Origin: Daucus carota subsp. sativus
Taxonomy: Eukaryota; Streptophyta; Magnoliopsida; Apiales; Apiaceae
Direction: 5' to 3'
Length of the DNA stretch: 64,000 bases
NCBI RefSeq assembly: GCF_001625215.2
Contig: NC_030385.2
Coordinates: 4,705,135 to 4,769,134 of the forward strand
Both the position numbers and the translations under genes were made by a program. The notes beneath the pieces are model-generated. The model searched no databases, was not told where the DNA came from, and saw nothing but the letters and a program-made list of their open reading frames with translations. Below are positions 12,410 to 22,985 of this stretch, in pieces (within the stretch, counting starts at the first letter, position 1; each line of letters starts with the position of its first letter).

Positions 12410-12471
12410 GGAGTGTTTCAAACGCGGATGACCTTTTCAGACTCTTTTCGTAACTCACTAGAGGCATAGAT

Positions 12472-12807
12472 GTGTACGAACGAGATATCCATCAACAAGA
12501 AGAAGGAAAAGGATTGAATAGAGGAATTCCCGAACATTTGGCGATCTCAGGTGTGTCAATATCAATGACGACTCATTATTTCAATGAATCATTTCTTCGG
12601 ACAGAAGAAGATTATGTAAACACTTACTCGAAATCTTACGTATCGGATTTCATTGTGGAAGACCCAAATTTTTCTGAAGAATTCGCTAGGATTTATCTAG
12701 TACATGCATGGTATCATGAAAAATGGATACAAAATTTTGACTGCTACTTTGTATTGGAAATTGGTGTATCGGTAATAGGTATATCGGTAATAGGCCTGAA
12801 AACATAA
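12472..12807 (+). other. Unidentified 111-residue open frame in the insert
   Basis: This frame has protein-like composition, not simple repeats: it begins [17 protein letters not shown], later contains EEDYVNTYSKSYVSDF and ARIYLVHAWYHEKW, and ends in a short VIGISVIG repetition. I do not recognise the family. It lies directly next to the ndhJ fragment and so may be another piece of organelle DNA, or part of a degraded nuclear gene. Whether it is expressed is unknown. Confidence 0.3.
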
Positions 12808-13506
12808 AACAACTTCTGAGATTGAATAACCAAGGGTTTTCTTGTAAACACAATAACCATGAAAACAATATTACAGAACAAGCAGTTCTGTGTAGACGGA
12901 CATTTCTTTTCAAATAACACCTTCACACATGTGGAGTGAATCGGGCAGCGGGCTTCAATATCAACGGCATCTACAAGTTCTGGAAATATTATATATGAAT
13001 GGATATCGCTAAGATGGTTAACTGCGGGGCCTATAAGATCCTGATAGTTCGGGTGTTTAAGGACCCTAATTAGAACTTGTAGTGTATCAACATTAGTCCC
13101 TTGCTTGTACAGACTACGCAATATGAAATTACCACCATGCCTAGATAATTGTTGTTGGACGATAATGTGTCCAACACCGTAAAATGAGCATCAATGTTTC
13201 TGGTCCCGTATATGATGGCAAGACAGCGTCTATACAGGGTGTCGTCACAAATTCCAAGATTTTCAGCAATGTGAAAAAAGTTATCAAAGCATAACATGTC
13301 TACAGGACTGTCCTGGAGCCATACTTGTACAGAGTACGCAGAGAGAACTTCTCCAATAATGAGGTTATTACAACTGCTCGATGTGTCTGTGACCAAGTTA
13401 TAAAGAAATTATAAAAATCTTGAAAACCTCCCACCAACAGAAGCTCAAGAAGAACAATAACTATATCGGTGGTAATGGTAGCAATGTTATTGTTCTCTAT
13501 CCTCAT
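12808..13506 (-). pseudogene. Degraded F-box protein gene (At2g35280-like)
   Basis: Three overlapping minus-strand frames give pieces of one protein in order. First is an F-box-like start, ATITTDIVIVLLELLLVGGF then DFYNFF and LEKFSLRTLY. Next is a middle with SPVDMLCFDNFFHIAENLG, LYRRC and NIDAHFTVLDTLSSNNNYLG. Last is a tail with LIGPAVNHLSDIHSYIIF and a Cys-rich CPSTQNCLFCN stretch. The layout resembles the plant F-box family of At2g35280 type, whose F-box is followed by small repeat-like units and a Cys-rich end. Frameshifts separate the pieces, so it is a broken copy. The family call is moderate. Confidence 0.45.
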
Positions 13507-13770
13507 TTTAGAAGTCGCGAAATACCTTTTGAAAAGTAGATAGATGATTACAAATCAAATACCATACAATGAACAAAATGTCTCTAACTATATGTATTAA
13601 GTTTAATGATATAAATTTAATGTAGCTCTTTTATGACAATATCAGTTACGGCTTCTTAGCTTACAAGTTTAAATGTGGGGCATACGTGAACCATGAAAAG
13701 CTGAACAACACTACTATACTTTTAATTCTTCAAGTACGATTCAATTTGACATTACTGTACTTTTTCAGAT

Positions 13771-14165
13771 GAGCATCTCCAACCATCGAAAGCTCTTAAC
13801 TAAAATGTGAGTTGACATACTGAAAATTAAAAATTAAGCCAACCTCTCTAAAAACTCGTACTCCAACCATACTCAGTTGTTGTCTATAATTTTAGCCAAC
13901 CTCCTATGGATGACTAAATTTGTCGAACCTCTACAGGTCTGTAAAAAATTTGTAAAGAGATTGCACATCATTTATTACCATATTAAACTGATATATTCTA
14001 TTTTAACAATCTAAAATATTAATAACATATTATCTTTAAATTATAACCAACCAATATAGCCAATACCATTTAAGCAAAATGTTTTACAGGTTCAGCAAAT
14101 TTTACATAATGTTTTACGGGACTAATTTAGCCAACGATTATAACCAATGCCGTTGGAGATACTCT
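13771..14165. mobile_element. MITE with GAGCATCTCCAACC ends
   Basis: Opens GAGCATCTCCAACCAT and closes ATGCCGTTGGAGATACTC, an imperfect inverted pair typical of a widespread plant MITE type. The interior has inverted pieces such as TTAGCCAACCTC. It ends only a few bases before the right copy of the 140-bp direct repeat. The target-site duplication is not clear. Confidence 0.6.
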
Positions 14166-14167
14166 TA

Positions 14168-14310
14168 CCACGTTTTTTATGAACAATTTAGAAATATGCG
14201 GGGATTGTGATAAGATTTTAAAAAAAATATTCATGGATTGGTTTAGTGTCTCCCGGTCGCTGTCCCGACATTTTCAATTTTCATATAATATATAAATACA
14301 GTATTTATAT
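14168..14310. repeat. Right copy of the ~140-bp direct repeat
   Basis: Same orientation and order of motifs as 11324-11460 (GAACAATTTAGAAATATGCG, TCATGGATTGGTTTAGTGTC, CCCGACATTTTCAATTTTCA), with small differences including a missing CGATCT-like hexamer in the middle. Confidence 0.8.
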
Positions 14311-14329
14311 ATTATTATTACAAAGATAT

Positions 14330-14332
<3 letters not shown>

Positions 14333-14387
<55 letters not shown>
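14333..14387. repeat. (AT)n microsatellite
   Basis: About 27 uninterrupted AT dinucleotides; likely length-variable. Confidence 0.95.
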
Positions 14388-14389
<2 letters not shown>

Positions 14390-14541
14390 TAATTCCCATC
14401 ATTTTGTTGAATAAATGATAAATCTAGTTTTATTTTTGATTGATATTTAAAATATTATATAAAAGAACACGAATATTCCTCCTTTCCTCTCTTCGAATCG
14501 TTATGGGAGATAACACTTGACACGCATTTTAAGTCTCCAAT

Positions 14542-14950
14542 AAAATATAGTTTCATATATTATTTTAAATTTTTTCTTTTAAATAAAATTTCTTTAAAAA
14601 AATAATTAATACAACTGTGTGGGTGTTTGGGAATAGGGCTTTTGGGCTTAAAAGTCTAGAAGCCCACTTCCTCTTTTCTGCTGTACGTTTGGCTAATGAT
14701 TTGAAGTACTTAAGAAAGGTAAAAAAAGTCATGAAAAGAAGCTATTAAAATATAGTTTCATATATTAATTTAAAGTTTTTCTTTTGAATAAAATTTATTT
14801 AAAAAATAAGTTATAAAACTGTGTGGGTGTTTGGGAATAGGGTTTTTGGGCTTAAAAACCTAGAAGCTCACTTCCTCTTTTCTGCTGTGCGTTTGGCTAA
14901 TGATTTGAAGTACTTAAGAAAGGTAAAAAAAGTTAAGGAAAGAAGCTATG
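14542..14950. repeat. Tandem duplication, 205-bp unit
   Basis: Copy one is 14542-14746 and copy two 14747-14950. Both contain AAAATATAGTTTCATATATT, GTGTGGGTGTTTGGGAATAG, CTTCCTCTTTTCTGCTGT and TGATTTGAAGTACTTAAGAA. The GTGTTTGGG end and AAGT motifs suggest the head of a hAT-like MITE that was duplicated. A matching tail, TAAGTACAGACAAACGGCCC, stands at 16367-16386 beyond the CACTA element. Confidence 0.8.
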
Positions 14951-15236
14951 AAACCTGGCTTCTCTGGGGATTCAGCTTCAGCTTCTTTTAGCCGCCACTT
15001 CCCTCTTCGCTTCCTACTACTATTGAATATAAAGATTTTTTTTATTTCAGCTTTTGTCTTCAATTTTATGAAATACTCAAATAAATTAATATTATATATT
15101 AATATTTAAATAAATTTTTAAACACACTTATAAATCACTTGAATAGTTAAATGTGAGACATTTTAGTTCATTACAATATATAGTTTCAAATCATAATTTC
15201 ACTTATTTAAGTTATTGATTGAGAATAAGTTATAAT

Positions 15237-15991
15237 CACTAGTACAAAATTGACTTTTTGAGTCGCACTTTTAGTGTCGGTTATTTTGATAACTGACACC
15301 TTTGATGCTTATATACATGCGTCGGTTGTGTGTTTTACCGACGCCTTAGCTCAATTTTTCTATATTTTTCGCGTCGGGTTGTGTCACATAAACGACTCTA
15401 TTGAGTACAAAAGGTGTCGGTCTTTTGACTGCCGACACTATAGGGGTCCTATTGTGTCAGTCGGTCAAACAACCAACATTATTAATCACTCGACTGTGTC
15501 CGCGGTCAAACAGCCGACGTTATTGAGCACTCAACTGTGTCGGTTCTTTAACACCCGACTCTTTTGATAGGCTGTACAGTGTCGGTTCGAATTTACCCGA
15601 CGTAATATGTGATAATATTTTTTCAAAAAATTTAAAATACAAAATAGAATGTTAATTAAACCGTCGCACTCTTCGCTCGTGCCATACTCTAACTCGCACT
15701 CTTTAGTCCTATATTCTAACCCTCTGCTGCCGAAGATTTCTTCACTCACCTATACTCGTACCACGCTCTACCATACTCGTCGGCATTCCGGGAGACCGAC
15801 GCTGTTGGTCATGACTTTTAGCGTCGATTCTCCAGAAGACCGACGTTGTAGAAAAGCTATAGCGACGCTGATTTAACCAACGTTGTAGGCATACACCTAC
15901 AACGTCCCCTATATTTGCTACGCCTGTTGATCGACGTCTTAGGGCTATTTTGATTGAGGCTGTCAGGCTGAAAATCACTTTTTTACTAGTG
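15237..15991. mobile_element. Non-autonomous CACTA (En/Spm) element with TSD
   Basis: A 755-bp element. It begins CACTAGTACAAAATTGAC and ends TCACTTTTTTACTAGTG, which are inverted CACTA termini. The 3-bp target duplication AAT stands at 15234-15236 and 15992-15994, the length expected for CACTA transposons. The interior has many subterminal repeats of the form GTGTCGGTY or CCGACGY. It has no transposase; open frames of 70-97 residues inside are by-products of the repeats. Confidence 0.88.
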
Positions 15992-17243
15992 AATAACCGA
16001 AGTTTGGTTAAATCTTTTCAGTTATTCCTGAATTATATTTTTAAGATAATCTTAAGAAATAAGTAAATGAAACTTATAACAAAATGAGAGACAAAGCAAA
16101 CCAAAAACCATTTTTTTATATGATATGAATATTAATCTAATTTGTAAAAATAATTAATCTAATCTAATATTTTCATCAACTTTTCTCAATTTATTTCGCA
16201 AATAGCAAATATTTATATTACAAAACTACGAAACTATATAAGTTAAGTTATCCAAATACTTAAAAAAAACTTATAAGTCACGGTATCCAAACACTTATTA
16301 TAGCTTATAAGTCGAAACCAACTTCTTCTAATCCAATTCTTTACTTTAAGTAATAAGTCACTTCTTTTAAGTACAGACAAACGGCCCCTGTATTTTATAT
16401 TGATGTTAAAATATATGATAAGTAATGTAAAATAACTGTCAACGAATAAATGAGACTAAAGAAATATATATTATGATTTATGACTTACTAATATAATTTT
16501 AATTAATAAATATGTTATTTTATATATATATATATATATGATATTTTTTTAAAAATGAATTTTTTGAATCCCTACTCGAATCTCGTTCCCTGTTCGGGTC
16601 ATCGATCATGGAGCAGACAAATCTCCGTTCGGAAATCAGGACGAGTTAAATTATTAGTTTTAGATTCGGGATCCGGCTAGTGAAAGTATTCTCCAACCTT
16701 AAATTGACCTATGTATATCCTCTGCGGGCTAGTTTCATTAATATGATCCCGAGTTGGAAGGAAAATATTTAATTGATTGCTCTAATATTTTAAAAAAATT
16801 ACATTTTAATTAATAAGGGGTACATTTGTCATTTCAATGTCTTTTTATTAGATTCTAATACTCGCTTTCCTCTTCTACTTTTTTGAGGTGAAAATTTGGA
16901 ATAGAAATTTTAATAAACATACTTGTTTTCGTTTCTCGAAGTACTTGGAAGTATATAAATTCTATTACTTACTTTCCTCTTCATCTATAATTATAAATAG
17001 ATTAAAGAACACGACATTAATCTACCTTCATATTTATCTCAAAATAGACTTGGGAACACGACATTAATAATGCATGATCGATATTCAATTGGTCAAATGA
17101 CGAGTCGCGCAATCTTGAAATACTATATTTTACCCTTTAGTTAGTTGCATTTTTGTATACAATGGACAATAATCAATAGTAAAATTTTAACCACTCAATT
17201 TATTAATTATTTAAATACAATCGTGCATTGAACGGGCTATAAA
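15992..17243. other. Intergenic with old repeat debris
   Basis: No gene. It includes the tail of a GCCGTTTGT-type MITE ending near 16390 and a (TA)n run near 16520. A stretch at about 16555-16690 resembles a decayed hAT-like repeat, with CGAATCTCGTTCCC and GATTCGGGATCC motifs. Confidence 0.4.
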
Positions 17244-17377
17244 ATTGTATATAGAAGTATTTAACACAGAGTTATAGATGATATTTAGTTCATCTACGTC
17301 CAAAAAAAACTTGTATATAGAAGTATTTAACACAGAGTTAAAGATGATAATTAGTCCATCTACGTCCAAAAAAGACC
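17244..17377. repeat. Tandem duplication, 67-bp unit
   Basis: TTGTATATAGAAGTATTTAA through CATCTACGTCCAAAAAA occurs twice in direct succession with few differences. The open frames across it (17211-17543 and 17278-17526) reflect the duplication. Confidence 0.8.
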
Positions 17378-17982
17378 TATCCACATTTACTAGTATCTTA
17401 TCTTCTTCGTATGACGAAAGACCCATCCATGGCCACCTACGTCTTATGAAGGACCGTCTTATGAAGGTCCTTTCTACCTCCACGGCTCCACCAATATCTT
17501 CTGCGTCCAGTGAAGGACTCATATAACTAGGCCTAGTGAGCATTGGTCTCTATCCAACTGGCTTCTCCAAATCCTGGAATTATCATGAACATTGGTCTTT
17601 ATCCAACTGAGTAAGCATTAAAATACTTAGGTTATCGTGGGAAAACATAGTCCTGGGCCTCTCTGGCCACAAGAAACTTTGTAGTTGCTGTTTCTGCAGG
17701 AACAGTTAAGATATTGTTCCAAGCACAATCTGATTGATATTAGGAATCAAGAACAAGAAGCTTTTCTACAATGAAAGTCCAAGTAATTATATGACTGAAC
17801 TTTCAGCTTCAAAATATAATATTGCCAATGCCGATGATCTTACTCACCAAGATGCAAACAGCAGCTACTCTCACTAATTCGCACTACAAACAAATATGAC
17901 ATACAAAGGGGCAAAAATTGCTGGCTAGTCGGCGTACCATAAAATTATACAATGAATATAGTTTACAACATATAGGAGATGC

Positions 17983-20568
17983 CTACAAGTCACTGACATG
18001 ATCAACTAGCTTGAGTCCCCAGCTCATGTCCTCACAATGCCTCACATGAGGAACGACAGCACCTGTGTCAATTCCGGTTTTCTTCTTACAGTCGTAGAAT
18101 GGAGGGGCATGAAAACAAGGTTCCATAGACATGGCTCTTCGACAAGGTGGATCAGGGGCAGTTGCATTTTCTGGCTTATAGAGAATCCATGGTTTCAACC
18201 CTCCTAGTCCTTGAGCTACATATCCAAAAGTTGACCACGAACTTGTAACCAGCTTATCAGTCAAACTCAGCAGATACATTTCTGCCCATGCCTTCTTGTT
18301 CTGCATCTTCTTCTCAGTTTGTTGATACTCTTCGTGACTAGGCTGATAAACTCCAATTATTTCACCCGTTACAGTTGGATGCTCCCAATAAATGTCTCTT
18401 ACTTTATCTAAGTAACCAGAGCTTAACGATGTCATGAGTACAGCTTTTGTCTTCTGATTGGTAGACGGGACTATGATCTGATTGTTTTCATCAACTTCTG
18501 GTAGCAGATTTTCCTTCATTGCACAAGCTAATATTTGATCTAGTACATGTTGAAAAGGCCCAACTCCGGTATCAAAGACTCTAATTTGGATACCAATTCT
18601 TTCATCTGCTTTTGCCAAATATGCTTCATAGAACCTAGTGATAAGGCCCCAGATGGAATTCGTGGGGTAGAAGAGATACCGGCCTAAGAAGTGGAAAACA
18701 GTTTCTTTCTCTGGAAAGAGACTACTTAGTTCTTGCTCAAATGAGGGTATCAAGAAGAGAGAGGGAATAAAGTAATTATCTGTTTTTATAATTAGCCAGT
18801 TTATATTCTGAAAAGCAGCTTGATCTTGCTCACAAAAGAATAGCTTATCATGGTCACCGTAATCATGGGCTAGATGGAGATAAAGAAAAGGGGTATCTGA
18901 TTTCTCTAATGTGGCATTCTTCAATATATTTCCGTAACTATGAGGAGAACGTTGGTCAAACTTGTTGAACTGATTACTGATTGGAAAATCTAATGGAAGA
19001 AACCATGACATTTCAGGAAAAGGCTCACAGAAGAGATCAGCCATATCAGTTCCACGGTCAACAAGAAGAACTCGGTTTGTCAAAAGAGCATAAAGAAATG
19101 CTGAAGCTAAGGTTAAAATCCTGTTCCCTAAACCACTATAAGATATCCAAACCACATACTTACAGTCAGACTCGGAGGGATTTGGCTGTTGTCCAGCCTT
19201 GAGTTTGTCCACTGTTATGTTGTATGACATCGTATAGGGTCCACATCGTTTGAGATGGGATTCATAGCTTCGTAACCTGGATAGAAGGTAAGAAGAAGGC
19301 TTGTATTGTGATTCTTTACGATAAGATCCGGAATGGTGCCTACTGAGACAAGATTTTGCATCGAACCCACCAGGAAGAAGGCCCCCAAGCACTTCATCAT
19401 TCCACACCTCAAACAAGTGGGAGGAATCACTTTCCAGGCTGGTAACTAACCATAGGAGTACATAAAAAGAGGTAAGTAACGGAACAGAAGCTTCACAAGA
19501 ATGCCATTGTTGAAGTGTATTATCATTTCATTACATATGCTTACTACGCATAACACAACCAATAGTTTGCAGTTTATCGATCCAGTAAATTCATTAAAGG
19601 TTAAGTAGGAACTTTACATACTGAGACACAATTTAGCATATAATTCTTGCAAATTCTATAAGTAATAATTCTCCAAAAAAAGTAAGGAAAAATATAAGCT
19701 GCATAATGAGGCTAGTTTCTTCTATACACATACAATGATTGTTTCTTTAATTCGATATACAAGAGACCACTTGCAAAAAGAATGTTTCTCTTAGTTCTGT
19801 TAGAGCCATTATGTGCAGTTTCTAAAATCAAAAACATAACTCGCTTGCCTACATCAGAGACTCCCCGAACCCTGCTCTCAGATGGACATACTGTCTAATT
19901 GGTATAATATCTGGTTTAATTGTTCATTACATCCTCTGCATCTAAAACATTCTGCTGCAACTGTAGGAGTATCTCTACTGACAGCTCAAATTCACAAAAT
20001 TGGCAATATCAGTAACTCGTTTATCAAATTAGCCAGCATTCCGCATCTAACTAGAACTACCATGTATCTATTTAAAAGACTTGCATAAACTTATCAAGTC
20101 GAGATCATCTTATCAGAATACCAGCTCAGTATAAATATAAAGATACTTCAACACTCTCATTCAGTTCAATAGATTAAAGAGCAATCAATAATTAGCCTAA
20201 TGAACATACAAACAAATATAAAAACATATTTAAGCAGACTAATGAGACCTAAAAAATAAAATTAAAATATTTAAAATATGAAAAAAGAAGATACCAGTGT
20301 TCTGCTGAGGATTGAAGTCATCAAGGGTTCTTGTAGCTTCAGCAACAGCCCAGAGAGCATGAGTACTAGAGTCCTTCAAGATCAAAGAAAAAGAGAAAAA
20401 AACAGAAAAGCCCATCAAGCAAATAACAAAAACACCCACGAATCTGAGTGGATTAAGCCCATGTCTAAACCCTCCATCTTCAACAACACGAGACTCAAGG
20501 TCATTGCTTCCAGGAGGATCTGAAGCATCCACAACGCCATTAGAGCTTCTGTTGTGCCTCTTCATCAT
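17983..20568 (-). CDS. FUT1: Galactoside alpha-fucosyltransferase, GT37 (FUT1-like)
   Basis: Golgi type II membrane glycosyltransferase expected to add fucose from GDP-fucose to galactose residues of xyloglucan or related wall glycans. Two exons: 20568-20295 and 19445-17983, giving 578 residues. The start is the first ATG in the frame, at 20568. Residues 43-64 form the membrane anchor (VGVFVICLMGFSVFFSF), followed by a stem. Exon 2 begins at an acceptor whose frame gives SLESDSSHLFEVWNDEVLGG. The catalytic part shows GGLLPGGFD, SYSGLGNRILTLASAF, the GT37 motif IGIQIRVFD, and TDKLVTSSWSTFGYVAQGLG near the C terminus, plus a Cys-rich end (PPCRRAMSMEPC, DCKKK). Length is close to Arabidopsis FUT1 (558). 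Acceptor linkage cannot be read from sequence. Confidence 0.93.
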
Positions 20569-20958
20569 AGGAGAACTAGAACTAAGAGAAATCAAATGGG
20601 TCGAAAGAGAAGTGGAAGAGAGTGACGTGGGTTTTGAAGTACAGACAGTAAAGAGGAGAAGTAACTGTAGGAGTAGTCAAGTGATGGGCTGATAGATGTC
20701 CATGATTTAAGGACTTATGATGAGCACATGGTGAACGAGTCGCATTTATTTATGGGACGAAACAACACCACCGACTGATAAATTTACCGCATGTCTGTGT
20801 TTATTTACCTTAAATTTGCTTCATATGAATGGTAATTATCTGCCAAATTATGGTAAGATGGCGGTACGAAAATAGAATGTAAAGCTTTAGCAAACTATAA
20901 TTACAGAAATTGATCCATTTTGGTAAGTCAAAAAAGTAAGCTGAGCTGTCGTATTAAA
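20569..20958 (-). promoter_or_regulatory. Upstream region of the fucosyltransferase gene
   Basis: Spacer carrying the presumed 5' UTR and promoter of the minus-strand gene. No confident TATA box or other site is assigned. It is bounded by the palindromic repeat that begins at 20959. Confidence 0.3.
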
Positions 20959-21510
20959 GGTTAAATATCAAAATAGTCACCGAAGTGGAGGTCATATATC
21001 ACTGAGCTCGCTGATTTGAACGGGGTATCATTTAAATCATTAAAGTCACAATAAATATCAATGAAGTACCTCCAAATTTTAGTTCACGAAATAAAAATAT
21101 TATTTATAGAATTTTACACATGGTCCTTGATTGCTACCACAACCAAGTAAAAGGTTATGACTTCTAGTATATATGACAATATATTTAGATTTTATCAATT
21201 TTTTACTATTTATTTTTAAATAAAACAAAAATCATAATTATATAATAAATAATAAATAGTAAACAAAATTGATAAAAATCTAAATATATTATTATTAATA
21301 CTAGAAGTCCTAACCTTTTACTTGGTTCCGATAGTATTCGAAAATAATGTGTCAAACTCTATAAATAATATTTTTACTCCTTGAACTAAAATTTGGAGGT
21401 ACTTGATTGATATTTATTGTGACTTTAATGATTGAAATGATACCCCGTTAAGATCAGTGAGTGAAGTAATATAGGACCTCCACTTCAGTGACCACTTTGA
21501 TATTTAACCC
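20959..21510. repeat. 551-bp near-complete palindrome (foldback MITE)
   Basis: The left arm begins GGTTAAATATCAAAATAGTC and the right arm ends GACCACTTTGATATTTAACC. Inverted matches continue inwards through GAAGTGGAGGTC, CATTAAAGTCACAATAAATA, CTCCAAATTTTAGTTCA and ACTTCTAGTA-type segments, so nearly the whole element can fold into one long hairpin. Partial copies stand at 42236-42540 and 48611-48790. I could not see a target-site duplication. Confidence 0.85.
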
Positions 21511-21719
21511 TCATATAAAATGAATGAAATGAAGGATTTATCTTGTCCGATTTACATCAAAAAATATTAGATATCTCAAAAATTCATTTCATAATATTTG
21601 ATTAGTTTTATTCATATTTATAATAATGAAATTCTATGTATGCAGGTAAATTATTCAATTAAAATCAGTCATTTGTTTGTCTCGTTATTTAAGAAGAATT
21701 TGGGGAAAAAATTAAGATA

Positions 21720-21760
21720 TCTATACTTACTATATTATTAAAGTCGAAGCATTAAAAGTT
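21720..21760 (+). mobile_element. Possible Helitron 5' terminus
   Basis: TCTATACTTACTATATTATT followed by AAAG closely resembles the 5' ends of plant Helitrons, and it is preceded by an A as expected. No 3' end (GC hairpin followed by CTRR and T) was found downstream, so the call is tentative. Confidence 0.35.
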
Positions 21761-21875
21761 TGTTCGGTCAGTATTTAGGCCAAATTATGGATCTAATTAT
21801 TTAATCAATTATCTTTTTTAACTAAAATTATTATCTTTTTTATATTTTCTAACTAAAAAAACTCAATTTTCTAAT

Positions 21876-22985
21876 ATGACTCTCTCTTTGCGCTCTTCTA
21901 GAGGCGGCAAGCAGTCGGAGTTTCAAAATTCAAATCTTGCAACGGGTAATCAGAAATGGCGGAGGAAGGATGTTGTCAGCTGGACAAGAGAAGAGAGAGA
22001 TCTCGCAAACTTAATCTGGGCGCACATAAGATGGGTTGATAAGCGGATTTTAGAACAGTTCAATATTGGAGATAAGAGTGCGATTAGAATGGCTTCGGAA
22101 CAAATCCAGTGAAGGGGTATTGAAGAGTCAAGGAATGGTAATACTGGATACATTGATTCTCAAAGGACATACAATGAAGTCTTGAAAAGCTTTGGTATAC
22201 CCGTGGAAGACTGAAAATGAAGTTCAAGGAGAATGGATAAAGATAGCCCATAAAAAGAAGTTGAGTCAAAAGCATATGAGCAAGATAAGCGAAACTACCA
22301 TTATCTTTTTGCATGATATTCCGGAAGCAACTACGGGGAAGGAAGTTTTGAATTTGTTCCAATCATGCGGAGCGATACTAGATTTCATTCTGCCAAGGAA
22401 TAGAGATAAGGGTGGCAAGAGATTTGTTTTGTCTACACAACTTGCCAAAGAGAAGCGGGTGCTTCGGTCATAAGTAATGCGAAAATGGATAGAGCTAGGT
22501 AGCAAGATTGAGATGTCGATTAATGCGAAGAAAGGTGAATTGAGGAAATCTGGCATAGAAAAGAACAGTAATATCCAGATGAATTCCGGGGGAAAGATTC
22601 GCAGGATGGGAAAAGTTCTGATTTTGCAAAAAAAAACTTTTTGAATTTACTGAAATTGAAATTGATGAGGATGTTGAAAAAGCACTTCTTGAATGTGAGG
22701 TAGGATTAACCTGATTCGTTGAAAACGCTGAGGAATTTCAGACTAAGCTGCAGGATATTGGATTGGGCAAATACAGAGTCTTCTCCATATCAAAAATGAA
22801 GTTTCTTATAAGGAAGGATAATGCTAATAGTTGGGAAGATTTAAATAACATTGATCTCTCAGTATGGTGTCATAACTAGAGTCATTTGGCTGGAATGCAA
22901 GGGATTACCAATGCCAGCATGGAAAGAGGAAAACCTGAGAGTCAGAGACGGAACTACTGAAGGGCTTACCTGGGCTTAAGGCCGA
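21876..22985 (+). pseudogene. LINE-type retrotransposon ORF1 remnant
   Basis: Pieces in several frames read like the first protein of a plant L1-type LINE. An N-terminal part carries WTREERDLANLIWAHIRWVD. An RNA-recognition-like segment reads TTIIFLHDIPEATTGKEVL, then ILDFILPRNRDKGGKRF. Near 22860-22970 comes a stretch that in another frame reads SVWCHN and then WLECKGLPMPAW-like, the usual ORF1 feature after the RRM. Stops and frameshifts break it at about 22112, 22215 and 22473. No endonuclease or reverse transcriptase follows. RRM-bearing ORF1 is characteristic of plant LINEs. Confidence 0.6.

Noticed and set aside
15274..15978. Four frames of 72-97 residues on both strands
   Set aside because: All lie inside the CACTA element and derive from its subterminal repeats.
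17211..17543. 110-residue minus-strand frame with repeated motif
   Set aside because: The repetition comes from the 67-bp tandem duplication; no coding signal remains outside it.
19215..19430. Alternative minus-strand frame at the start of fucosyltransferase exon 2
   Set aside because: It would require a different acceptor that puts the catalytic domain out of frame; the acceptor at 19445 restores the GT37 sequence.
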